Shown here: in pieces, positions 33,586 to 41,633 of the stretch
Layout of the letters: every line of letters begins with the position of its first letter
Numbering within the stretch: position 1 is the stretch's first letter
Source: Arthrobacter sp. M4
GTDB taxonomy: Bacteria; Actinomycetota; Actinomycetes; Actinomycetales; Micrococcaceae
Length of the DNA: 64,000 nucleotides
Reading direction: 5' to 3'
NCBI RefSeq assembly: GCF_020251205.1
Contig: NZ_JAIWYX010000001.1
Location: 434,001-498,000, forward strand
Position numbers and translations under genes: made by a program
Notes under the pieces: generated by a model
Seen by the model: the letters and a program-made list of their open reading frames with translations, nothing else
Told to the model about the DNA's origin: nothing
The model's database searches: none

Positions 33586-35124
33586 TCAATTGACTCGCAC
33601 GCCGTCCACTGCCTCAAGGTCAGTTCGGTTTGGGGCGTGGGCTACGTTTCGGCCAGCAAGTCGGCCGGAGACCATGGCCCATCCGATGTGCAGGCCATGG
33701 TTAAGGAGTTGGAGTCCTCCTTGGCCGGTGGAACCAGCGGCCCATAGTCCGGGAATTGCCTCGCCGTCGTCTTTCGTTACGCGCAACTGCGTGTCGACCG
33801 CAAGGCCGCCGTCGGCCAGTGTGACGTAGGCATTCATCGGGCCCAGCGCGTAGAACGGGGCCTCGTTGATGCCGTCGCCAAGGTGTTGGCGGCCGAACAG
33901 GCTGTCCTTTCGATTGGCGACGTCGCTGTTCCATTCCTGAATGGTGGATCGTAGAACTGAAGGGGCCACGCCCATGCTAGTGGCGAGGTCCTCGATGGTT
34001 TCAGCCTTGTGATAGACGTCCGGCCGGTACCGTTTGTAGTCATCGACGTAAGCGTAGGCGACGCCGGGGAAGGTCGAGACGGGGTTGGGCCAAGCGGAAA
34101 ACTTCCTTGCCACTCGATCATCGAAGACCATGAAGGCAGTGTTCAACTCATCAGCGGCCGCGGCGCGGGCCATGAGTTTGTCGGAATCCTCGTTGGCTAT
34201 CCGTTCCCCCGAATGCCCCACCAAGATGGCCCCTGCCTGGTACATCGTGTTATTTGGCCCAACCCAGCTGGTCAGCGCGCCGCGGATCACGTAGGCCAGC
34301 AGCTTCTTGGGCAGTCGCTCGACTATCAGGCGCATAGCCTTGGACAGCAACGGGTGCGAGGGCAGGATCTTGATGGGGTCGGGCCGATTCGAGGGAGCGA
34401 ACCGCAGTCCCTCGTAGAGCCGGTCCATCTGGATCATGACTCCGCCAACGTCGGTGCCCAGCTTGAATCCGTCCCCGGTGTTGTTGGGATTCACCGGCGG
34501 AACCTTGGCGGCGGCCTCACCGACGAACTCGGCCTTCATCTCTGGGGATGCGGAGTAGTCTCCGGTGGCCAGGATGACGCCTCTGCGGGCGAAGAAGTCC
34601 GTGCCGTTCGCCCGTGCCCCGATAATCTCGCCCGCCGCATTGCGCAGCAGCCCTTCAACTCTGGTGGACGTGCGCACGTCGACGCCGCGCTTCCTACATT
34701 CGCGTAACAGCGCTGAAGCGTAGGCGGAGGAGTTGGGCAGGACGTTGTGCATCCTAGGCTTCTCGTACGGCGGCTCGGGCGTCGGCCCCAGGAACTGGAC
34801 ACCGATGCTGGAGAGCCATTCCACTGTGGGTCCGGCATTCTCGGCCAGGATCCGCCGCAGTTCCTTGTTTTCCCGGTCCTCGTAGTGGCCGTTCGCGACC
34901 TTCATGTCCGCGACGAACAGCTCGATGCTGTCGTTGACGCCCGCGCGGTACTGGTACGAAGTGTTGGCAGCGGTGAATGACCCGACGGACATTGCTGTGC
35001 TGCCCCCGACCTTCGGGCACTTTTCGAGCACGATGACAGTGGCTCCGCTGGTCGCTGCCGAGATGGCCGCGCTCATTCCTGAGCCGCCGCCACCGATGAT
35101 GAGTACATCTACCGTTGTGTTCAT
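33586..35124 (-). CDS. FAD-dependent fumarate-reductase/KstD-like oxidoreductase, paralogue 1
   Basis: The 512-residue protein has an N-terminal dinucleotide fold (VDVLIIGGGGSGMSAAISAATSGATVIVLEK), then GGSTAMSVG and the FAD end VILATGDY. The C-terminal part, GLWAAGSTGQGGLQLLNHGLHIGWAM, contains the second FAD contact typical of the fumarate reductase/3-ketosteroid dehydrogenase superfamily. These enzymes add or remove hydride next to a carbonyl or activated C=C; the substrate is unknown. It is the last of three such genes in the operon and overlaps the previous one by ATGA. AAGGGAG precedes its ATG. No haem-binding or signal sequence is seen, so it is a soluble cytoplasmic enzyme. Confidence 0.88.
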   Translation of the reverse strand: MNTTVDVLIIGGGGSGMSAAISAATSGATVIVLEKCPKVGGSTAMSVGSFTAANTSYQYRAGVNDSIELFVADMKVANGHYEDRENKELRRILAENAGPTVEWLSSIGVQFLGPTPEPPYEKPRMHNVLPNSSAYASALLRECRKRGVDVRTSTRVEGLLRNAAGEIIGARANGTDFFARRGVILATGDYSASPEMKAEFVGEAAAKVPPVNPNNTGDGFKLGTDVGGVMIQMDRLYEGLRFAPSNRPDPIKILPSHPLLSKAMRLIVERLPKKLLAYVIRGALTSWVGPNNTMYQAGAILVGHSGERIANEDSDKLMARAAAADELNTAFMVFDDRVARKFSAWPNPVSTFPGVAYAYVDDYKRYRPDVYHKAETIEDLATSMGVAPSVLRSTIQEWNSDVANRKDSLFGRQHLGDGINEAPFYALGPMNAYVTLADGGLAVDTQLRVTKDDGEAIPGLWAAGSTGQGGLQLLNHGLHIGWAMVSGRLAGRNVAHAPNRTDLEAVDGVRVN

Positions 35125-36563
35125 GCCGTTTCTCCCTTTGTGCTCAGGTGCCCGGCTCTGAGCGGAACCGCGTTGCGGTCACGTACGGTTCCGGAGGCCG
35201 CACGCTCCGCCGCCGATCGCCCGGCCCAGCTTCCAGTGATGTACCCGGGCGCGAGCCCGCCCGCGTAGCCGTAATTGGACAGCCCTCCAATGTCCGCTCC
35301 GGCGGCGTAAAGGCCGGAGATCGGCTGGCCATCGTGGTCCAGGGCCTCTCCGGAGGTGTTGGTGCGCACTCCCCCGAAAGTGAACGTGATGGATGGCTGG
35401 ACCATCAGCGCATAGAAGGGTCCTTGCTGGGGGGCGCGGGCCGTCTGGGAGACCTTGATGCCGCGGGCGACTCTCCCTCCGCTGGCCACAGTGTGGATGT
35501 AGGCGTCCAGGGTAAGTCCCAGGGCTTGGCGGTCAATTCCCCACACGGCGACCTTGTCCAACAGTTCGGGGAGGCTGTCGGCCACCGCGTACAGGCCACC
35601 GGCTTCGACGGCGGTGGCGAACCTATCGGTGGCTCCCAGCCCGGGGAATGGCTCTTCCATCGCCTCGGTGCTGCGCACGTGCTCGTCGAAAATCAGCACT
35701 CCGCGGGCCTGCGGCTGGAAAGTTACCGCCTGGTTGAGCAGTTCGTCACCTTCCGTCTCGTCCGTGAACCGTTCCCCGAGCATGTTCAGCAGGATGGTGG
35801 ACCCTGAGTAGTACTGCGAATACGGCAGATAGTCCTCCTGGCGGAACCGGTCCACAGGATAAGGCAGGAGGTGTCCGTAGAAGGTGCTCATCGCCGTCGT
35901 GCCCCCGGCGCCAGCCGTGCGGGCCAGACGCAAGCCGTCGCCAACGCTGCCGGGATTGGACCGCAACATCAGCCGATCAGCATTCGGACCAATATAGCGG
36001 GTCAGTTCATCCCGGGCGCCTTGGAAACCGCCGGTCGCCAAGATGACCGCTCCCGCTTCATATCGCACCAGGCGATCCTTGTCCTCACGGGCAATCACCC
36101 CCGTGACCTTGCGGCCGTCATGCAGAAGTTCAACCACCGGCGAATTGGCCCTTACCTGGCCTCCGGCCGCGAGGATTCTTTCACGACACCAGGCAAGGAT
36201 GCCGTGGATGTCGGTGGAGTATCCGATGCCGAAGGTCATGATGGCCTCTTTGGGTTCATCCGCCACCCTCACGCCTGAGGCGCGCAGCTCGGCCAACGCG
36301 GCCTGGTAATCCCCGACCAGACGAGCCCCTAGCTCAGGGTTTCCCATGGGGATGCGAGTCCTGTATGCCTCGACGGTGGGCGCGGTCCAGAACATGCCGG
36401 CCGACAGGGCGGCCGACCCTCCGAAGCTGTCCAACTTTTCCAGCAAAGCCACTTTCGCGCCGTGCCGCGCCGCCGTCATTGCGGCGGAGGAACCGCTGAC
36501 GCCGGATCCGACGACGACGACGTCGACCTGGCGTGCCTCGTCGACGCTTTCATGATGTGCCAT
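35121..36563 (-). CDS. FAD-dependent fumarate-reductase/KstD-like oxidoreductase, paralogue 2
   Basis: About 480 residues with the FAD fold VDVVVVGSGVSGSSAAMTAARHGAKVALLEK, GGSAALSAGMFW, VILATGGFQGARDELTRYIG and a C-terminal GLYAAGADIGGLSNYGYAGGLAPGYITG. The GYAGGLAPG segment is like the substrate-side motif of 3-ketosteroid dehydrogenases (G-[GN]-x-GG-x-GPG) and tricarballylate dehydrogenase relatives. Substrate unknown. The start at 36563 (MAHHESVDEAR) is chosen because AAAGGAG lies seven bases before it, downstream of the longer frame's first codon. It is only moderately similar to the flanking paralogues, so these may form a divergent set acting on successive intermediates. Confidence 0.88.
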   Translation of the reverse strand: MAHHESVDEARQVDVVVVGSGVSGSSAAMTAARHGAKVALLEKLDSFGGSAALSAGMFWTAPTVEAYRTRIPMGNPELGARLVGDYQAALAELRASGVRVADEPKEAIMTFGIGYSTDIHGILAWCRERILAAGGQVRANSPVVELLHDGRKVTGVIAREDKDRLVRYEAGAVILATGGFQGARDELTRYIGPNADRLMLRSNPGSVGDGLRLARTAGAGGTTAMSTFYGHLLPYPVDRFRQEDYLPYSQYYSGSTILLNMLGERFTDETEGDELLNQAVTFQPQARGVLIFDEHVRSTEAMEEPFPGLGATDRFATAVEAGGLYAVADSLPELLDKVAVWGIDRQALGLTLDAYIHTVASGGRVARGIKVSQTARAPQQGPFYALMVQPSITFTFGGVRTNTSGEALDHDGQPISGLYAAGADIGGLSNYGYAGGLAPGYITGSWAGRSAAERAASGTVRDRNAVPLRAGHLSTKGETA

Positions 36564-36592
36564 GGAAATGCTCCTTTGCATTGATCCGGATC

Positions 36593-37990
36593 TCAGGCAG
36601 TTGGGACGGCAAGGCGTGAAGCGACGTGCTCGGCCGCGATGCGCCCGAAGACGGCGCCCTTGCCCAGGGACGTGCCGGTGATGTACGCCGCGCCGTGGAA
36701 TCCGCCGGTCAGCTCACCGATGGCGTAGAGGCCGTCGATGACCTCGCCGTCGACGTCGATGACCTGGGCCTGGTCAGTGATCGTCAGGCCGCAGTATGTG
36801 GTGGTCATGAGCGACTTGGCCGGGTAGGCGTAGAAGGGCGCCTCGTTGATGGGCAGCAGATGACCGACGCCGTTGCAAAGGCTGGTGCGCCCAACCTCGT
36901 CAGGCTGGTCACCGGCGACGGCGGCGTTGTAGGAGCGGATTGTCTCGGACAGGGCGCGGGGTTCTATTCCCGCGATTTCGGCCAGTTCCTCAAGGGTGTC
37001 CGCCTTATGCAAGTGGCCGAGCTCCTCGAGGGTGTCGATGTCTTTCAGTGGGATGCCGCGGTGGGACTTCGCGCGTACTTTCGCGTCGAAGATTTCGAAG
37101 CCAAGTCCTTCGGGTTGGTCCAGGACAACCCGGCCCAGCGTCTTGTAGTCCTTGGATTCGTCGACGAAGCGCCGGCCGTGCTTGTTCACGATGACGGCTC
37201 CCATGTAATAGGCGGTTAGGAGTTCGTGGAAGTCTTCCCCCGTGTCCGGGTGGGATCCGTAGGTGCCGCTGATGAATGACATGTCGGCCATGCCTGCCCC
37301 GAGCTTCCAGGCCATCCGCAACCCGTCCCCTGTGTTGCCTTTGCCGCCGTAGGGGATGGCGGCCAACTGCTCCGGCGCAAAGGTTTTCAGCAGCTCGGTC
37401 CCTCGGCTGAATCCGCCGGTCGCCAGGATGACACCGCCGTTTGCGGTGAATTGCTCTTCGACCTGGTCTGACTGCGTAATTACTCCTATGACGCTTCCCG
37501 ACTCGTCTTGCACCAGTCGCACGGCCCTATGGTTGAGGAACGTCGTTCCCCCAGCGGCGGTAAAGTCCCGGTGCAGTGCTGCCAGGACTTCCTTGATCAC
37601 CGAGTTATGGCTGCGGCGCGCCGACTGCCCTGCGCTGATCTCCACCTCGCGGAATTGCACTCCGTGGTCTTTGAGCCACCGATAGGTCTCCTCCTGGCGG
37701 TTGAGGTAGGCCTGCAGCAGGGACCTGTCATTGAGGTGCTGGCCGCCTTCGAGCATGTCCTGCAGGAACAGTTCGGGAGAGTCCTCGATGGCTTCCGCTT
37801 TTTGCTCCTCGGTACCGGTGAATGCGAACCAGCCCCCGCTCATCGCCGAGGAGCCGCCGAGGCTGGCGGTCTTTTCCAGGAGGGCCACGTTCAGTCCCGC
37901 TTCAGCGGCCGACGTTGCCGCCGTCTGCCCGGCGATGCCGGAGCCGACGACAATCAGGTCAAAGTTATGTTCGCGCATGGTCTTGTGCAC
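36593..37990 (-). CDS. FAD-dependent fumarate-reductase/KstD-like oxidoreductase, paralogue 3
   Basis: The 465-residue protein has the FAD fold FDLIVVGSGIAGQTAATSAAEAGLNVALLEK, GGSSAMSGGWFAFTG, VILATGGFSRGTELLKTF and GLYAIGELTGGFHGAAYITGTSLGKGAVFG. The last is closest to the flavocytochrome c/urocanate reductase/tricarballylate dehydrogenase ending (GGFHG-x-N-R-x-GN-[SA]-L). Here the usual NRLGGN is altered to YITGTSLGKG. GTG 37990 or ATG 37978 could be the start; neither has a strong ribosome site. It is 69 bases after the SDR gene in the same operon. The catalytic Arg expected in fumarate reductases is not assignable by eye. Confidence 0.87.
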   Translation of the reverse strand: MHKTMREHNFDLIVVGSGIAGQTAATSAAEAGLNVALLEKTASLGGSSAMSGGWFAFTGTEEQKAEAIEDSPELFLQDMLEGGQHLNDRSLLQAYLNRQEETYRWLKDHGVQFREVEISAGQSARRSHNSVIKEVLAALHRDFTAAGGTTFLNHRAVRLVQDESGSVIGVITQSDQVEEQFTANGGVILATGGFSRGTELLKTFAPEQLAAIPYGGKGNTGDGLRMAWKLGAGMADMSFISGTYGSHPDTGEDFHELLTAYYMGAVIVNKHGRRFVDESKDYKTLGRVVLDQPEGLGFEIFDAKVRAKSHRGIPLKDIDTLEELGHLHKADTLEELAEIAGIEPRALSETIRSYNAAVAGDQPDEVGRTSLCNGVGHLLPINEAPFYAYPAKSLMTTTYCGLTITDQAQVIDVDGEVIDGLYAIGELTGGFHGAAYITGTSLGKGAVFGRIAAEHVASRLAVPTA

Positions 37991-38059
37991 GCTCGCTTTC
38001 AGATGACTTTCGTGAAAAGTTGAAGGGTTGCCGCAGTCATTGCGGAGTCCCGGTGCTGC

Positions 38060-38893
38060 TCAGCAAGTACGCCAGCCGCCATTGATGTCGAGGCTGATGC
38101 CGGTGATGTAGCTGGCCTTGTCGCTGATGAGGAACGCAACGGCGTCGGCAATTTCCTCAGGTTTCGCGAAGCGCCTCATCGGTACTTGCCCCAGGAGCCG
38201 CTCATCCACGGGAACGTCACCCATCATCGGCGTCTGAACGAAGCCCGGCGCGATTCCGTTGACGCGGATGCGGCGGCCTGCCAGCTCATGCGAGAGGCTG
38301 GCAGTCAGATTTTGCAGGGCCGCCTTGGACGCTCCGTAGGCCACGCTGCTGGGCAGGAACGGACCGAAGCTGGCATCGGACGGACCGCCGGTGCCCAGCT
38401 TGGCAGTGATGGACAGCAGGTTCACGATGCTCGCACTGCCGTCTGTTGGCATGTAGCGGAATGCCTCGCGGACAAGAAAGAACGGGGCGCTGACATTGAC
38501 GGCCATCACCTGGTTCCATTCCTCGTCAGCGAGTTCGAAGAACGGGATCTTCCGACCGTTGCGTTTTGGGGAGATGCCGACGGCATTGACCAGGACACTG
38601 ATCTGCCCCGTCTCGGCGGCGACGGCAGCCAGCGCGCGGTTAACCCCGCTGTCGGTGAGATCACCGGCGAAACCGCGGTGATCGGCGCCGTCGATCTGGG
38701 GAAGGCTGGCAGCTGCCTGGTCGGCTGCGGCCTGGTCAATATCGGCTACGACGACGGCATAGCCCTCGGCTGCGAGGCGCCGGCTGATCGTACGGCCGAT
38801 GCCGCCGGCTCCGCCGGTGACAATTGCCGTCCGCGTGAGTGTGCTGGGTTGCGAGAACGCCTGGTCCGTTGATTGGGCAATCGTGATTTCCAT
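38060..38893 (-). CDS. Short-chain dehydrogenase/reductase (SDR)
   Basis: The 277-residue classical SDR has nucleotide motif TGGAGGIGR near residue 26. Asp in VVADID suggests NAD rather than NADP preference. VLVNAVGIS is the NNAG-equivalent (here NAVG), catalytic Ser is in NLLSITAKLG, and Tyr-x3-Lys is in VAYGASKAAL. The late VNGIAPGFVQTPM and SYITGISLDINGGW fit the FabG-like group. It has about 20 extra N-terminal residues before the fold. It presumably oxidises an alcohol or reduces a ketone in the same pathway as the three flavoproteins. GAGGGG before ATG is its ribosome site. Confidence 0.92.
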   Translation of the reverse strand: MEITIAQSTDQAFSQPSTLTRTAIVTGGAGGIGRTISRRLAAEGYAVVVADIDQAAADQAAASLPQIDGADHRGFAGDLTDSGVNRALAAVAAETGQISVLVNAVGISPKRNGRKIPFFELADEEWNQVMAVNVSAPFFLVREAFRYMPTDGSASIVNLLSITAKLGTGGPSDASFGPFLPSSVAYGASKAALQNLTASLSHELAGRRIRVNGIAPGFVQTPMMGDVPVDERLLGQVPMRRFAKPEEIADAVAFLISDKASYITGISLDINGGWRTC

Positions 38894-38902
38894 TGCGACC
38901 CC

Positions 38903-39268
38903 TCAATTTGTGCTGAACGCCGTGTGCGCGTCATCGACGGAAACGGGGAGGGAACGAATGGGTGAGAAGGAGGTGGGGTACATGATTTTGTTCTCCATGG
39001 TCATGATCATGGGACGGATAATGGCCAGGCATTCCTGCCACTGCGGGCTCTTGGCCAGCTGGGTCCGGCGTGTTCGCCGGTCCTCCAGGTCTGCATAGGC
39101 CCAAAAATGGTTCAGCTCGTTTTGGCGGCCGAACTCCGTGAGGAAATATCCGAGGAAACCTCCCAGGATTGGCTTTTGGGCGGGCAGCCCGATTCCCTCG
39201 TACGCCGCAAGATAGTCCCTAAGACTGGCGCCGGTGTGCAGGATGTAGGTCCGCTGCTCGACGATCAC
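38903..39268 (-). CDS. NIPSNAP family protein
   Basis: The 121-residue protein starts VIVEQRTYILHTGASLRDYLAAYEG and has FLGYFLTEFGRQNELNHFWAYADLEDRRTRRTQL. These are the NIPSNAP domain landmarks (E-x-RTY at the start, G-x[WF]-x-[ST]-E-G in the middle, HLWAY-x-D-x-x-xR-x-xR). It is a small ferredoxin-like (dimeric alpha/beta barrel) fold. Bacterial members often sit inside catabolic operons and their role is unclear. Start is GTG 39268, three bases after the MFS stop and nine bases before the SDR, so it is clearly in the operon. Confidence 0.85.
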   Translation of the reverse strand: MIVEQRTYILHTGASLRDYLAAYEGIGLPAQKPILGGFLGYFLTEFGRQNELNHFWAYADLEDRRTRRTQLAKSPQWQECLAIIRPMIMTMENKIMYPTSFSPIRSLPVSVDDAHTAFSTN

Positions 39269-39271
39269 AGG

Positions 39272-40681
39272 TCACCGCACCACAACGTTGGTCGAGGTCT
39301 GGACATTCGGATCACCGGTTTCGTGGACCGGCACGTACCGTCCGAACCGATGAGGCTTCCCTTCCAGGGTCCTGCCGTCACCCATGAAGAGCATGTTGAT
39401 GAGCGCCGCAATGATGGTGACGACCCAGAAGATGGTGATCGAGACGGTGTTGCCGGCGGTGATGGTCATCAGCCAGGAGGCGAGGAAAGGCGCAGGTGCT
39501 GCGAAGATAAGGTTCGCCCCCGTCAGCGCCAGAGCCGATCCTGTGTAGCGCATGTGGGTGGGGAAGGCTTCGGCGAAGAGCGCTCCCTGCCCGGCATTGC
39601 CGAACTGCGCTGAGACCAGCGCGAAGGCCACCACGCCAAGTGCCAGCGGGAAGCTGCCGAGGTCCGCCACGGGGAAGAAGATGAAGGCTGCCAGCAAGGT
39701 GCCGGCCGAGCCGATCATGAGGATCCTGCGACGGCCGTAGACGTCGGACAGCCGGCCGCCCCACCAGATCGCGATTACGGACAGGAAATTGGAGATCATG
39801 ATGATGGTGAACGTCTCGCTTTGGCTGAATCCGTGGCTGGTCAGGTAGCTGATGCCGAAGACGGAAACGATGTAGAACGTGATGACGATGGGCGCGAAAG
39901 CCAGGATCAGCCGAAGTATGGTCAGGCCGTGCGATTTCATCACAGTCCCAGGATTGGTCTGTTCTGCCGCAACTTCCCTGACGCCTTCCTTGAAGACCGG
40001 AGTTTCTTCGACCTTTAGACGGATGTAGATACCCACGGCCACGAGGAAGATGCTCAGCAGGAACGGCACCCGCCAGCCCCAGGACAGGAAGGCCTCCCCG
40101 CTTAGTACACCGGATAGTACCGCGAGCATCAGATTGGCCAGTACCTGGCTGATGGGCGAACCCATGGCCATAAGGGCCCCATAAAATGAGCGCCGGTCCT
40201 CCGGAGCGTGCTCCATCGTCATGAGCTGCGCTCCAGTGGCCTCTCCACCCAGGGCAATACCCTGAATGAAACGCATGAGGACCAGTGCCAGCGGTGCGAT
40301 GAACCCGATTGAGGAGTACGGCGGCAACAGCCCGATGATCATTGACGCTGCCCCCATCAGGATGAAGGTAGTCAGCAGGATTTTGCGGCGGCCGAACCGG
40401 TCCCCCAGATGACCGAAGACGATGCCTCCCAGCGGCCGGGCGAAGAACCCGACGCCGAACGTGGCGAACGAGGCCAGCAAACCAATTACCGGGTCCAGCT
40501 TGTTAAAGAAGACGACGGGAAAAACAGTTGCCGACATCGCCCCATAAACGGCGAAGTCGAACCATTCCAGGGCCGAGCCAAAGGTTCCGCTGACGACGGC
40601 ACGCTTGGCCTGACGCGGAGCAGGTGTGCGGGTCCGCACCGGACGCTTCAAATACGGGATGGGGGTGGGCTGACTCATCAT
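39272..40681 (-). CDS. MHS-family metabolite:H+ symporter (MFS)
   Basis: The 469-residue transporter has the metabolite:H+ symporter signatures: SALEWFDFAVYGAMSATVFPVVFF at helix 1, FLARPLGG-like FFARPLGGIVFGHLGDRFGRRKILL, RFIQGIALGGEATGAQLMTMEHAPEDRRSFYGAL and VEETPVFKE after helix 6. MHS carriers take up organic acids and related compounds (citrate, ketoglutarate, shikimate, proline/betaine). It is the first gene of the operon and AAAGGAG lies immediately before ATGATG. Its import substrate is presumably the compound oxidised by the flavoproteins, that is, an organic acid, most likely cyclic or unsaturated. That last point is inference. Confidence 0.92.
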   Translation of the reverse strand: MMSQPTPIPYLKRPVRTRTPAPRQAKRAVVSGTFGSALEWFDFAVYGAMSATVFPVVFFNKLDPVIGLLASFATFGVGFFARPLGGIVFGHLGDRFGRRKILLTTFILMGAASMIIGLLPPYSSIGFIAPLALVLMRFIQGIALGGEATGAQLMTMEHAPEDRRSFYGALMAMGSPISQVLANLMLAVLSGVLSGEAFLSWGWRVPFLLSIFLVAVGIYIRLKVEETPVFKEGVREVAAEQTNPGTVMKSHGLTILRLILAFAPIVITFYIVSVFGISYLTSHGFSQSETFTIIMISNFLSVIAIWWGGRLSDVYGRRRILMIGSAGTLLAAFIFFPVADLGSFPLALGVVAFALVSAQFGNAGQGALFAEAFPTHMRYTGSALALTGANLIFAAPAPFLASWLMTITAGNTVSITIFWVVTIIAALINMLFMGDGRTLEGKPHRFGRYVPVHETGDPNVQTSTNVVVR

Positions 40682-40800
40682 GACTCCTTTGTCGGTGAGC
40701 GGTTTTGCAGGTGCCAGGCGACGCTGACTGAGGACTCATGGTCCGTGCGTGCCTCGTAGCACCTGGAAGTGATGCAACCGTAGCCCTGCCATTGTTCATG

Positions 40801-40837
40801 ACGCAATAGATGTTAGAGTAATTGCGTGATACGCAAT
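40801..40837 (+). promoter_or_regulatory. IclR operator cluster: three ACGCAAT half-sites over the IclR start
   Basis: ATTGCGT-GAT-ACGCAAT (40821-40837) is a perfect palindrome that spans the IclR start codon (GTG 40826). A third half-site ACGCAAT at 40801-40807 faces it, forming a second dyad with an inner spacer of 13 bases. TAGAGT at 40814-40819 is a leaderless-type -10 element six bases before GTG. This is the expected layout for an autoregulating IclR regulator that also controls the divergent MFS gene (40681). Confidence 0.65.
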
Positions 40838-41614
40838 GAAAACGTTAATCGTTTGGAAGACTCCAGCCGGGTGGAGGCAGTCCACCGGGCCTTGGTCCTG
40901 TTGAAGCTGATGGCTGAAAACGGTTCGCTCAGCGTCACCGAGGCTGCCAAGGAACTTGGTGTCAACCCCTCGACGGCTCAACGCCTACTCGCCACCCTCG
41001 TCGGAGACGGCTTCGCACGTCAGGGGGAACAAAAGCGCTACTCCCCCGGACCGGAGTTTCTCCGCCCCGGGATGATGCAGCCGGTTCCGCCCCTCCGTCT
41101 CCGGGCCCGGCCGTATCTGGAGCGCCTCTTCGAGCGCGTCGGCGAGACCGTGCATCTCGCGACGCTTGTCGGCACGGAAATCCACCATCTCGACGGTATC
41201 GAAGCCACCACGCATGCGCTGCGCTTCGGTTTGAGGACCGGGGTCACTCTCCCGGCCCACGTCACCTCGGCCGGCAAGGCCATGCTTGCTGACCTCGCTC
41301 CTGACGAAGTCAATGCCCGATACAAGGTCGCACCCGCGGGCGCCGGACGTCGCGACCGGAAAGTCGATATGGCTCGAATCCATGCAGACCTTGAAAAGAC
41401 TCGTCGGTCAGGCGTAGGTGCGAACTACGAAGAAAGTGAAGACGGGGTGGCAGCACTCGCCGTCTCGCTGGGAGTGATCGACGGAGAGCACGCGGCGTTC
41501 AGCATCGCCCTGCCAATAGCCCGCTTCTCCCGGGACGATGCCAAGCGCCTTGCCGACTGCCTTCTGCAAACAGCCAAGGAATTCAAGGATCACGAAATCG
41601 CGGCACAGGCGTGA
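40826..41614 (+). CDS. IclR-family transcriptional regulator
   Basis: The 262-residue protein has an N-terminal winged HTH (VHRALVLLKLMAENGSLSVTEAAKELGVNPSTAQRLLATLVGDGF) and the IclR effector domain. That domain includes HLATLVGTEIHHLDGIEA, LPAHVTSAGKAMLA, RRSGVGANYEESEDGVAALAVSLGVIDGEHAAFSIALP. Members sense small aromatic or organic-acid effectors. It is divergent from the MHS transporter with 144 bases between. GTG 40826 is supported by a leaderless -10 element. The palindrome over its start suggests autorepression, lifted or strengthened by the pathway substrate. Confidence 0.92.
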   Translation: MIRNENVNRLEDSSRVEAVHRALVLLKLMAENGSLSVTEAAKELGVNPSTAQRLLATLVGDGFARQGEQKRYSPGPEFLRPGMMQPVPPLRLRARPYLERLFERVGETVHLATLVGTEIHHLDGIEATTHALRFGLRTGVTLPAHVTSAGKAMLADLAPDEVNARYKVAPAGAGRRDRKVDMARIHADLEKTRRSGVGANYEESEDGVAALAVSLGVIDGEHAAFSIALPIARFSRDDAKRLADCLLQTAKEFKDHEIAAQA

Positions 41615-41633
41615 TGACTGAACCTTCCGCGCA

